22,261 nucleotides of DNA. Source: DATAYA01 sp036272815. GTDB taxonomy: Bacteria > Pseudomonadota > Alphaproteobacteria > Acetobacterales > Acetobacteraceae. The translations under genes and the position numbers were made by a program. Numbering within the stretch: position 1 is the first letter of the stretch; every line of letters begins with the position of its first letter. The DNA is taken from assembly GCA_036272815.1 (NCBI GenBank), contig DATAYA010000077.1, positions 1-22,261 on the forward strand, written 5' to 3'. The notes under the pieces are model-generated. The model worked only from the letters and a program-made list of their open reading frames with translations. It made no database searches and was not told the DNA's origin. Below, piece by piece: positions 7,951 through 14,373 of the stretch.

Positions 7951-8123
7951 TGCTCGCCATCGGGTGCCTCGTCCCGGTCGTGCTGACACTCGCCGGAGCC
8001 GTGATCGGCGCCTATTTCGGCGGCGCGCATGGCGGCGTGCTCGGCGTGCTCTCGGGCCTCGTCGGCGGCGTCGTGCTCACGCTCGGTGGGCTTTGGGTGC
8101 TCGACCGGGCGCGCGGCGGGTGA
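7950..8123 (+). CDS. Small two-helix membrane protein, 57 residues, coupled to purH
   Basis: An ATG at 7950 uses the last base of the purH stop (TGATG) and opens a 57-codon frame ending with TGA at 8121-8123. The product is almost wholly hydrophobic and glycine-rich. Helix 1 (about residues 3-23) begins MLAIGCLVPVVL; a short GGAHGG turn follows; helix 2 (about 28-51) ends in WVLDRARGG, with positive residues likely on the cytoplasmic side. Third codon positions are almost all G or C, as in real genes here, and the TGATG junction is typical of translational coupling. It fills nearly all the space between purH and the aminotransferase. No family is recognised; a small inner-membrane protein is as far as the sequence allows. 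Confidence 0.7.
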   Translation: MLAIGCLVPVVLTLAGAVIGAYFGGAHGGVLGVLSGLVGGVVLTLGGLWVLDRARGG

Positions 8124-8154
8124 CACGCAAGCGGGCACATGCGAGCCTGCAACG

Positions 8155-9483
8155 ATGAGCCACGTTCTCCACCGCTTCCCCGCCGCACCGCCCGCCGCGG
8201 TCGCGGGCGAGGGCATCTATCTGCGACTGTCCGACGGTCGCCAGATCATCGACGGCTCGGGCGGTGCGGCCGTCGCCTGCCTCGGTCACGGCAACCGGCG
8301 CGTGGCCGAGGCGATCGCGGCCCAGGCGAGCCGCATGGCCTATGCCCATACCGGCTTCTTCACCAGCGAGCCGGCCGAGGCGCTTGCCGACCTGCTGCTC
8401 GACGGCAGTCCCGGCGGCCTCAGCCACGCCTATTTCTGCTCCTCCGGCTCGGAGGGAACCGAGGCGGCGCTGAAGCTCGCGCGCCAGTATTTCGTCGAAA
8501 TCGGCCAGCCGGAGCGGCGGCACTTCATCGCCCGGCGGCAGAGCTATCACGGCAACACGCTCGGGGCGCTCGCCGTCGGCGGCAACATGATGCGCCGTGC
8601 ACCCTATGCGCCGATCCTGGCGGAGGCGTTCCACCACGTCTCGCCCTGCTTTGCCTACCGCTTCCAGGATGCTGGCGAGAGCGACGCAGACTACGTCCGC
8701 CGCCTCGCCGACGAGTTGGAGGCCGCAATCCAGCGCCTCGGCCCGGAGACCGTCGCCGCCTTCGTCGCGGAGCCCGTGGTGGGGGCCACGGCCGGCTGCG
8801 TGCCCGGCCTGCCCGGCTATTTCGCCGCGATCCGCGCGGTCTGCGACCGCCACGGCGCGCTGCTGATCCTGGACGAGGTCATGTGCGGCATGGGCCGCAC
8901 CGGCACCTTGCACGCCTGGGAGCAGGAAGGCATCTCCCCCGACATCGAGATCGTCGCAAAAGGCCTCGGCGGCGGCTACCAGCCGATCGGCGGCATTCTG
9001 ATCGCCTCCCGCATCGTCGATGCGATCCGCGCCGGCTCCGGCAGCTTCATGCACGGCCACACCTATCAGGCTCACCCGGTAGCCTGCGCCGCGGCGCTGG
9101 AGGTGCAGCGCGTGATCCGCGACGACGACCTTCTGTCCAACGTCCGCGCGATGGGCGCACGGCTGGAGGCGGCCCTGACCGAGCGGTTCGGCAACCACGC
9201 CCATGTCGGCGACATCCGCGGCCGCGGCCTGTTCTGGGCGCTGGAGTTCGTCGCCGACCGCGCGAGCAAACGTCCCTTCGATCCGTCGCACACGCTGCAC
9301 GAGCGGGTCAAAGAGGCATCGCTGGCGCGCGGACTCGCGGTCTATCCGATGGGCGGCACGATCGACGGCCGCCGCGGCGACCATGTGATCGTCGCACCCC
9401 CTTACATCGTCGATGCGTCCGGGATCGACGCGATCGTCGATCGCCTGGGTGAGGCGGTGGCGGCCGCAGTGACGACGGATTGA
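8155..9483 (+). CDS. Class-III PLP-dependent aminotransferase
   Basis: A 442-residue fold-type I aminotransferase of the class-III (omega-aminotransferase) group. Landmarks: CSSGSEGTEAALKLARQYF (PLP phosphate site), YHGNTLGALAVGG, D240 in LILDEVMCGMGRTG (pyridine nitrogen contact), PLP lysine K269 in VAKGLGGGYQPIGG, and the HGHTYQAHPVACAAALEV segment. These enzymes move an amino group between an amine or omega-amino acid and pyruvate or 2-oxoglutarate. Motifs do not fix the substrate; annotation pipelines often label such proteins 'aspartate aminotransferase family'. The frame is open upstream to 8029, but ATG 8155 (MSHVLHRFP) matches the usual N-terminus and avoids overlap with the small membrane gene. 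It lies 31 bases after that gene and probably belongs to the same transcript as purH. Confidence 0.92.
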   Translation: MSHVLHRFPAAPPAAVAGEGIYLRLSDGRQIIDGSGGAAVACLGHGNRRVAEAIAAQASRMAYAHTGFFTSEPAEALADLLLDGSPGGLSHAYFCSSGSEGTEAALKLARQYFVEIGQPERRHFIARRQSYHGNTLGALAVGGNMMRRAPYAPILAEAFHHVSPCFAYRFQDAGESDADYVRRLADELEAAIQRLGPETVAAFVAEPVVGATAGCVPGLPGYFAAIRAVCDRHGALLILDEVMCGMGRTGTLHAWEQEGISPDIEIVAKGLGGGYQPIGGILIASRIVDAIRAGSGSFMHGHTYQAHPVACAAALEVQRVIRDDDLLSNVRAMGARLEAALTERFGNHAHVGDIRGRGLFWALEFVADRASKRPFDPSHTLHERVKEASLARGLAVYPMGGTIDGRRGDHVIVAPPYIVDASGIDAIVDRLGEAVAAAVTTD

Positions 9484-9503
9484 GGCGCGCCGCCGGTTCG
9501 CCG

Positions 9504-9890
9504 TCAGCCGATATCGCCGATCGCGCAATCCAGCGAGGGTTGCCGGAAGCCGGTCACGATCCAGCCGTGACGCTGCGGGCTCCATGTCGCGAAGAACGTG
9601 TAGAGGCAGTTGGTGACGCTCTGCGTGCCGCCGATGAACTGCGTCCGTGTGACCTTGCGGCCCTTCCGGTCCTTGTCGGTCGTCGTGACCGCGGAGGCCG
9701 GCGTCGTGTCGACGGAGACCTTGTTCCACTGGAAGGCGCGGTTGCTCTCGCCGAGGTCGACCTGGTTCAACGGCGGCCCATAAGCCAGTTCCACCGCGCG
9801 GATGTCCTGTCCGACATAGCCGCGCATGGTATGCGCCACGCACCCGGTCAGCGCGATTGCCAGCACCCACATCGCGACCCTGGGCTCCAT
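9504..9890 (-). CDS. Small hypothetical lipoprotein
   Basis: 128 residues from ATG 9890, chosen because GGGAGG lies 7 bases upstream and because it places a compact signal peptide (MEPRVAMWVLAIA) directly before the lipobox LTGC, with C17 the lipidated cysteine. The frame is open further upstream to 9956, but those residues would spoil the signal. The mature part contains GQDIRAVELAYGPP and a W-rich end (FQWNK, TWSPQRHGWIVTGF) with cysteines near the C-terminus that could form a disulfide. The GxxxxxVxxxxGPP pattern faintly resembles small BamE/SmpA-like lipoproteins, but this is not enough to name a family. It is likely periplasmic and membrane-anchored. It converges on the aminotransferase (20-base gap) and diverges from mbfA. 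Confidence 0.85.
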   Translation of the reverse strand: MEPRVAMWVLAIALTGCVAHTMRGYVGQDIRAVELAYGPPLNQVDLGESNRAFQWNKVSVDTTPASAVTTTDKDRKGRKVTRTQFIGGTQSVTNCLYTFFATWSPQRHGWIVTGFRQPSLDCAIGDIG

Positions 9891-9897
9891 CGAACGA

Positions 9898-9903
9898 CCT
9901 CCC
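9898..9903 (-). promoter_or_regulatory. Ribosome binding site fixing the lipoprotein start
   Basis: GGGAGG on the minus strand, 7 bases before ATG 9890. It decides between the internal start and the longer frame beginning at 9956. Confidence 0.75.
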
Positions 9904-9996
9904 ATCTCCGCGGTCCCGCATGCGATCGAATCGGGCTGTTCCGCGGATGCCGGCAATCCCCATAGGCGAACAACCCGGCGTCGGCCACCCGCAACC

Positions 9997-10009
9997 GCGA
10001 AGCGTTCGC
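9997..10009. promoter_or_regulatory. Palindrome GCGAA-N3-TTCGC between the lipoprotein gene and mbfA
   Basis: Perfect 5-base inverted repeat around GCG in the 173-base divergent control region. Its GAA-N3-TTC core has the same spacing as the core of the ICE box (TTTAGAA-N3-TTCTAAA) bound by Irr upstream of mbfA in rhizobia, but the outer bases differ. It is a candidate operator; the regulator is not established. Confidence 0.3.
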
Positions 10010-10026
10010 ATCATTCCGCGCCCGAC

Positions 10027-10055
10027 TTGATCGTTCCGGCCGCGATCGGCAGACT
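10027..10055 (+). promoter_or_regulatory. Weak candidate promoter of mbfA
   Basis: TTGATC, 17 bases, CAGACT: 4 and 3 matches to sigma-70 consensus. If used, transcription would begin within a few bases of the mbfA ATG, giving a nearly leaderless mRNA, which would agree with the absence of a Shine-Dalgarno there. This is a weak call. Confidence 0.18.
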
Positions 10056-10063
10056 CTCGCCCC

Positions 10064-11020
10064 ATGCGACGCTTCTCAGACCTCTCCGAACGCGAGATTC
10101 TGGCCCTTGCCATCGGCAACGAGGAGGAGGACGGCCGCATCTACGCCGACTTCGCCGAAGGGCTGCGCACCACCTACCCGGCGAGCGCGCAGGTGTTCAC
10201 CGAGATGGCGGCCGAGGAGGGCGAGCACCGCCGCCGGCTCATCGAGCTGTACCGGCAGAAATTCGGCGAGCACATCCCGCTAATCCGGCGCCAGGACGTG
10301 ACTGGCTTCGTCCGCCGCAACCCGGTCTGGCAGTTGCTCCCGCTCAACCTGGAAAAGGTGCGCAGCCAGGCGCAGACGATGGAAGCCGAGACCAGCCGCT
10401 TCTACCAGCAGGCCGCCGCCCGCACGTCCGACGCCTCCATCCGCAAGCTGCTCGGCGACCTCGCCGAGGCCGAGAACAAGCACGAGCACACCGCCGACCG
10501 TCTCGTGGCCGAGACCCTGACCGCCGACGTGCGCTCGCAGGAGGATCAGGCCGGGCGGCGGCTGTTCGTGCTGCGGGTGATCCAGCCGGGCCTGGCCGGT
10601 CTGATGGACGGCTCGGTCTCGACGCTCGCACCCGTGTTCGCCGCGGCGTTCGCCACCGGGCAGTCCTGGAACGCCTTCGTGGTCGGCATCGCGGCGGCAC
10701 TCGGGGCCGGCATCTCGATGGGCTTCGCCGAGGCGCTGTCGGATGACGGCAGTCTCACCGGCCGCGGCGCGCCGCTGGTGCGCGGGCTGATCTGCGGCCT
10801 GATGACGGCGGCGGGCGGGCTCGGCCACGCGCTGCCGTTCCTGATTCCGCAATTCTGGACTGCGACGACGCTCGCCATCGTGGTAGTTGTCATCGAGCTT
10901 GCCATCATTACCTGGGTGCGCTGGCGCTACATGGAAACGTCACCGGTCTCCGCTGCGATGCAGGTTGCACTGGGCGGAGGGATCGTGTTTGCCGTGGGCA
11001 TACTGATCGGAAGTAGCTGA
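10064..11020 (+). CDS. mbfA: Membrane-bound ferritin / iron exporter (ferritin-like + VIT1 domains)
   Basis: A 318-residue two-domain protein. Residues 1-155 are a ferritin/erythrin-like four-helix bundle with diiron ligand clusters: E20-E22, E51/E52 with H55 (EEGEH), E107/E109, and E135/E137 with H140 (EAENKHE). Residues about 168-317 are a VIT1/CCC1-like membrane domain opening with GLMDGSVSTLAPVFAAAF and containing GISMGFAEALSDDGSLTGRG. This architecture and length match MbfA, the inner-membrane iron exporter of Bradyrhizobium and Agrobacterium that protects against iron excess and peroxide. It is normally repressed by Irr when iron is scarce. The ATG matches family N-termini (RRFSDLSEREILALAI), but no Shine-Dalgarno is visible. 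Cytochrome b561 follows after 3 bases. Confidence 0.95.
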   Translation: MRRFSDLSEREILALAIGNEEEDGRIYADFAEGLRTTYPASAQVFTEMAAEEGEHRRRLIELYRQKFGEHIPLIRRQDVTGFVRRNPVWQLLPLNLEKVRSQAQTMEAETSRFYQQAAARTSDASIRKLLGDLAEAENKHEHTADRLVAETLTADVRSQEDQAGRRLFVLRVIQPGLAGLMDGSVSTLAPVFAAAFATGQSWNAFVVGIAAALGAGISMGFAEALSDDGSLTGRGAPLVRGLICGLMTAAGGLGHALPFLIPQFWTATTLAIVVVVIELAIITWVRWRYMETSPVSAAMQVALGGGIVFAVGILIGSS

Positions 11021-11023
11021 AAC

Positions 11024-11554
11024 ATGCCGGACCGGACCGGCGGCCAATACGATGGCTGCACCATCGCGCTGCACTGGATTACAGCGGCCCTGATCGCGGA
11101 ACAGTGGATAGGCGCCCATCTCATCGACGACTTCGCCGGCTTCACGAAGGTGGCCGTGCGATCGACCCACGTCTCCTTCGGTCTGCTGCTGGGGCTGGTG
11201 CTGATAGCCCGGCTAATCTGGCGCAACAGTGGCGGCCGGCGCTTGCATGCGAGCGATCCGCCGCTGCTGGAGGCTTTGGCGAAAATCACGCATTGGGGCC
11301 TCTATGTGCTGATGGTGCTGGTCGTAAGCCTCGGCGTTTCGATGGTCACTACGCACGGGGTCAACTACTTCGGATTCCATTTGACCGGACTCGCGCCGCG
11401 CGATCGCGCGCTGGGCCATGACCTGCAATCGTGGCACGCGACGGCGGCGAACGCGATCCTGGTGCTTGCCGGCATCCATGCCGCCGCGGCGCTGTTCCAC
11501 CACTACGTCTGGCGCGACGGGGTGCTGCGGCGAATGCTGCCGGGTTGGCGTTAG
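11024..11554 (+). CDS. Cytochrome b561
   Basis: A 176-residue four-helix inner-membrane dihaem cytochrome of the bacterial b561 (CybB) family. Probable haem ligands are H17 (ALHW, helix 1), H49 (STHVSFG, helix 2), and H138 (WHATAAN) and H152 (GIHAAAALFHH) in the last two helices, the family pattern. Members transfer electrons across the membrane, usually from ubiquinol to a periplasmic acceptor such as superoxide or a partner enzyme. The ATG lies 3 bases after the mbfA stop with no promoter space, so the two genes are almost certainly cotranscribed. This suggests a redox step connected to iron handling, such as reducing ferric iron for MbfA. The pairing is seen in the sequence; the function is inferred. 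Confidence 0.93.
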   Translation: MPDRTGGQYDGCTIALHWITAALIAEQWIGAHLIDDFAGFTKVAVRSTHVSFGLLLGLVLIARLIWRNSGGRRLHASDPPLLEALAKITHWGLYVLMVLVVSLGVSMVTTHGVNYFGFHLTGLAPRDRALGHDLQSWHATAANAILVLAGIHAAAALFHHYVWRDGVLRRMLPGWR

Positions 11555-11573
11555 GGCGCCCCGCTCGCGGCGT

Positions 11574-11602
11574 TTGCCTCCAGGGCGGCGCGGGGTCTTA
11601 AT
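11574..11602 (+). promoter_or_regulatory. Candidate promoter of the AAHS transporter/esterase pair
   Basis: TTGCCT, 17 bases, CTTAAT (4 of 6 matches in each box) in the 70-base gap after cytochrome b561. The -10 sits in a locally AT-rich patch (TCTTAATTC), unusual for this window. If real, it makes the MFS-esterase pair a separate transcription unit. Confidence 0.25.
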
Positions 11603-11624
11603 TCACGTCTCTCCGCGGCAGGCA

Positions 11625-12887
11625 ATGCACAGGATGTCGATCCCGACAAGCGCCTCGCCCAGTCTCGATGATCTTACCGCCGTCACCACCCGCCTCAGCG
11701 TCGCGACGGCGGTGCTGTGCTTCCTGGTGATCCTGCTCGATGGCTACGACACCGCCGTCGTCGCCTTCGCGGCGCCGACGCTCGCGCATGACTGGGGCCT
11801 CGCCGCCGCGGCCTTCACCCCGGCTTTCGTCGCGACCAGCCTTGGCGCCGTGATCGGCTATGTGAGTTGCGGCGCACTGACCGCTCGCTTCGGACACCGG
11901 CGCGTGATTGTCGCGAGCGTCGTCACCTTCGCTCTGCTGACATTTGCGACGATCCTGGTCCGCAGCATCCCGGCCCTGACCGTGCTTCGCCTTGCAACCG
12001 CACTCGGGCTTGGCGGCGCGATACCCACCGCGATCGCGCTCGCCTCGGATCATGCTCCGCCGCGCTGGCGAGAGATGACCGCGGCGGTTGTCACGGTCGC
12101 GATCATTTTCGGCGGCACGCTGGGCGGGATGGCCGCGGTGCCGCTCCTGCATCACTTCGGCTGGCCCGCGCTGTTCGTCGTGGGCGCGCTCCTACCGCTG
12201 GCGCTGGCACCGGCGCTCGGCACGTGGCTGCCCGACCGGCCTCGCCCGCCGGTCCCGAGCGGTAGCACCGGTGGTTCGGTCGCAGTTCTGTTCCAGGCCG
12301 GGCTCGCGCTGCCCACCGCGCTGCTGTGGGCGATGGCGTTCCTGACCTTCATGCAGAGCTACACTTTCACGTACTGGCTGCCGCTCCTGCTGACGAGCTT
12401 CGGCTTCGGCCGCGCGACCGCGGCGCTGGGCAACACTTACATCGGCAGCGGCGCCATCGCTGGGGTCGTCCTGATGGTCCTGCTGGTGCGCTTTGTCGGG
12501 AGCGCGCGCTATCTGGCGATCGCGTTTGCCGTGGGCACGTGCTTCGTGCTGCTCCTCGCCTTGGGCGGACTCCCCGCCGGCTGGATCCCGGCGCTGCTGT
12601 TCCTGATCGGAGCGGGCCTCGGGATCGGCGGCGTCGGGCAGGCCGCAATCGGTGCCATGCTCTATCCGACGTCGTTGCGGACCACCGGCATCGGCTGGTC
12701 GTCGGCGGCGGGGCGGCTGGGCTCGATCCTGGGTCCGGCGATCGCCGGCGCCTTCCTCGGCCTGCATTGGCAGGCCCGCAGCGTCATCGCGGCGGCTGCC
12801 GTGCCGGCGCTGCTGTCCGCCGCAGCCGCGGCCGCCATTTTTGTCGTCTCGCAGCGCCGACCGGATCGGAGCATCCCGCATGGCTGA
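11625..12887 (+). CDS. MFS transporter, AAHS (aromatic acid:H+ symporter) type
   Basis: 420 residues from ATG 11625, with about 12 hydrophobic helices. Helix 1 carries the AAHS hallmark DGYDTAVVAFAAPTLA (D39-A54); loop 2-3 has a motif-A-like GALTARFGHRR; R/E charges follow in loop 4-5. Family members import aromatic acids such as benzoate, 4-hydroxybenzoate, vanillate or 3-hydroxyphenylpropionate with protons. The frame is open back to 11418 inside cytochrome b561; ATG 11625 is preferred (11634 is an alternative) because earlier residues look unlike a membrane protein N-terminus. Its last 8 bases overlap the start of the esterase gene, so the two are probably translated together and share a substrate. 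Confidence 0.88.
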   Translation: MHRMSIPTSASPSLDDLTAVTTRLSVATAVLCFLVILLDGYDTAVVAFAAPTLAHDWGLAAAAFTPAFVATSLGAVIGYVSCGALTARFGHRRVIVASVVTFALLTFATILVRSIPALTVLRLATALGLGGAIPTAIALASDHAPPRWREMTAAVVTVAIIFGGTLGGMAAVPLLHHFGWPALFVVGALLPLALAPALGTWLPDRPRPPVPSGSTGGSVAVLFQAGLALPTALLWAMAFLTFMQSYTFTYWLPLLLTSFGFGRATAALGNTYIGSGAIAGVVLMVLLVRFVGSARYLAIAFAVGTCFVLLLALGGLPAGWIPALLFLIGAGLGIGGVGQAAIGAMLYPTSLRTTGIGWSSAAGRLGSILGPAIAGAFLGLHWQARSVIAAAAVPALLSAAAAAAIFVVSQRRPDRSIPHG

Positions 12888-14373
12888 GCCCGCGACCCGC
12901 ATCCGCCTGAGCCTGGGCGAGCTTCACGGGCTCGCGCGCGACGGCGTCATGCTGTTCCGGAACGTCCCGTATGCCGCGCCGCCGATCGGCCCGTTGCGGT
13001 TCGCCGCACCGCAGCCGCCCGGCCCCTGGGCGGGCGTTCGCGACGCGCGGGCGCACGGGCCGATCGCGCCGCAGCCGCCCTCGCGCCTGCGCGCGGCGAT
13101 GGGCGATTTCGACCGCGCGCAGGACGAGGACTGTCTCACCCTCAGCATCGCGACACCGGCGGCGGACGGTGCGAGGCGGCCAGTGCTGGTGTGGCTGCAC
13201 GGAGGCGCCTTCCTCAGCGGCGCCGGGTCGCTCGACTGGTACGACGGCGCAGCCCTGGCACGGGCCGCCGACGCGGTCGTGGTCGGCGTGAACTACCGTC
13301 TGGGGCCGCTCGGGTTCCTGCACTTCCCGCGCCTCGCCGACGGGCTGATGGGGCTGCACGACATGGTCGCAGCCCTCCGCTTTCTCGCCGAACACGCGCC
13401 GGCCTTCGGCGGCGATCCGGGCTGTGTGACGCTCATGGGCCAATCGGCCGGCGGCAATGCCATCCTCCGCCTGATTGGGATGCCGCAGACGCGCGGCTTG
13501 TTCCGACGCGCGATCGTCCAGAGTGCCGCTCCCCGCCCCGGCCCGAAAGCGGCCGAGGCGACGGCCCGCGCCCGGCGCCTGATGGGGTTGCTCCAGATCG
13601 ACCCGGATGGCGCCGACGCCCCGACACGTCTGCGCGCCGCCCCGGCCGAACGCCTCGTCGCGCTGCAGATGCAGATCGCGCGGGAAAATGCTCGGTTCGC
13701 CGAGATCGAGCCGGCATTTCCTCCGGTGTTCGACCAATTCGAGAGTTTCGACGCGACAGCGGATCGTCTGGCTGGCGAGATCGCCGCGCGCGGGCTCGAC
13801 GTGATCATCGGGACCACGCGGGAGGAGATGCACGCCTTTCTCGTCGCCGACCCGACAATGGCCGAGCCAGACCCCACCAAAGTCGCCGACCGTTTCGCGG
13901 CCCTGGCGGGCTCGGCACAGGCGATCGAAGCCTATCGCCGGCGCCGACCGGGCGGCGACCTGCGTGACCTGCTCGCCGATCTCGGGACCGACCACCGCTT
14001 CCTGTTCCCCGCGCTGGGCCTCGCCGACCGCATCGCCGCGCGCGGGCAGCGCGTGTGGGTCTATCAGTTCGACTGGGGGGCGCCCGGCTCGCCCTGGCAC
14101 GCCTGCCACTGCATCGAGCTGCCATTCGTGTTCGGCACATGGCGGACCTGGCAGGCGCCGATGTTGGCAGGTGCGGACCCGGGGCAGTGCGAGGCGTTGT
14201 CCGCCGCCATCATGGGTGGATGGAGCCGCTTCGCCCGCGGCGGCGATCCGGGCGCCGACGCTGTGCCCTGGCCTGCCTACAATTCCGACCGCCGCGAGAC
14301 GATGCGCTTCGGCGCGATCCTCGGACCCGTGGGCGACCTCGCCGGCTTCGGCTGGCGGCGGCCGCCCCGTTAG
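12880..14373 (+). CDS. Type-B carboxylesterase, cytoplasmic
   Basis: 497 residues from ATG 12880, overlapping the MFS gene by 8 bases with GGAG about 10 bases upstream. Alpha/beta-hydrolase of the COesterase family: N-terminal FRNVPYAAPPIGPLRF, the EDCLTLSI segment, oxyanion-hole HGGAF, nucleophile elbow GQSAG with S189 (Gln in place of the more usual Glu), NYRLGPLGF, and catalytic H410 in CHCIELPFVFG. The acid residue is probably in the mid-C-terminal region and was not pinned down. There is no signal peptide or lipobox, so hydrolysis should occur in the cytoplasm after import. Together with the AAHS transporter this suggests uptake and cleavage of a small, perhaps aromatic, ester. The frame is open further upstream, inside the MFS gene, but with no coding sense. 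Its stop interlocks with that of the converging FUSC gene. Confidence 0.93.
   Translation: MAEPATRIRLSLGELHGLARDGVMLFRNVPYAAPPIGPLRFAAPQPPGPWAGVRDARAHGPIAPQPPSRLRAAMGDFDRAQDEDCLTLSIATPAADGARRPVLVWLHGGAFLSGAGSLDWYDGAALARAADAVVVGVNYRLGPLGFLHFPRLADGLMGLHDMVAALRFLAEHAPAFGGDPGCVTLMGQSAGGNAILRLIGMPQTRGLFRRAIVQSAAPRPGPKAAEATARARRLMGLLQIDPDGADAPTRLRAAPAERLVALQMQIARENARFAEIEPAFPPVFDQFESFDATADRLAGEIAARGLDVIIGTTREEMHAFLVADPTMAEPDPTKVADRFAALAGSAQAIEAYRRRRPGGDLRDLLADLGTDHRFLFPALGLADRIAARGQRVWVYQFDWGAPGSPWHACHCIELPFVFGTWRTWQAPMLAGADPGQCEALSAAIMGGWSRFARGGDPGADAVPWPAYNSDRRETMRFGAILGPVGDLAGFGWRRPPR

Noticed and set aside
9484..9503. Bidirectional terminator between the aminotransferase and lipoprotein genes
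   Set aside because: The 20-base gap is GC-rich with only a 4-base stem and no T-run on either strand.
8077..10140. Long open frames opposite the known genes (for example 8077-10140 minus, 908-2566 plus, 14055-16838 plus)
   Set aside because: They are antisense to clearly identified proteins and rich in Arg/Ala/Gly/Pro with no recognisable domains. Such frames are expected at this GC content.
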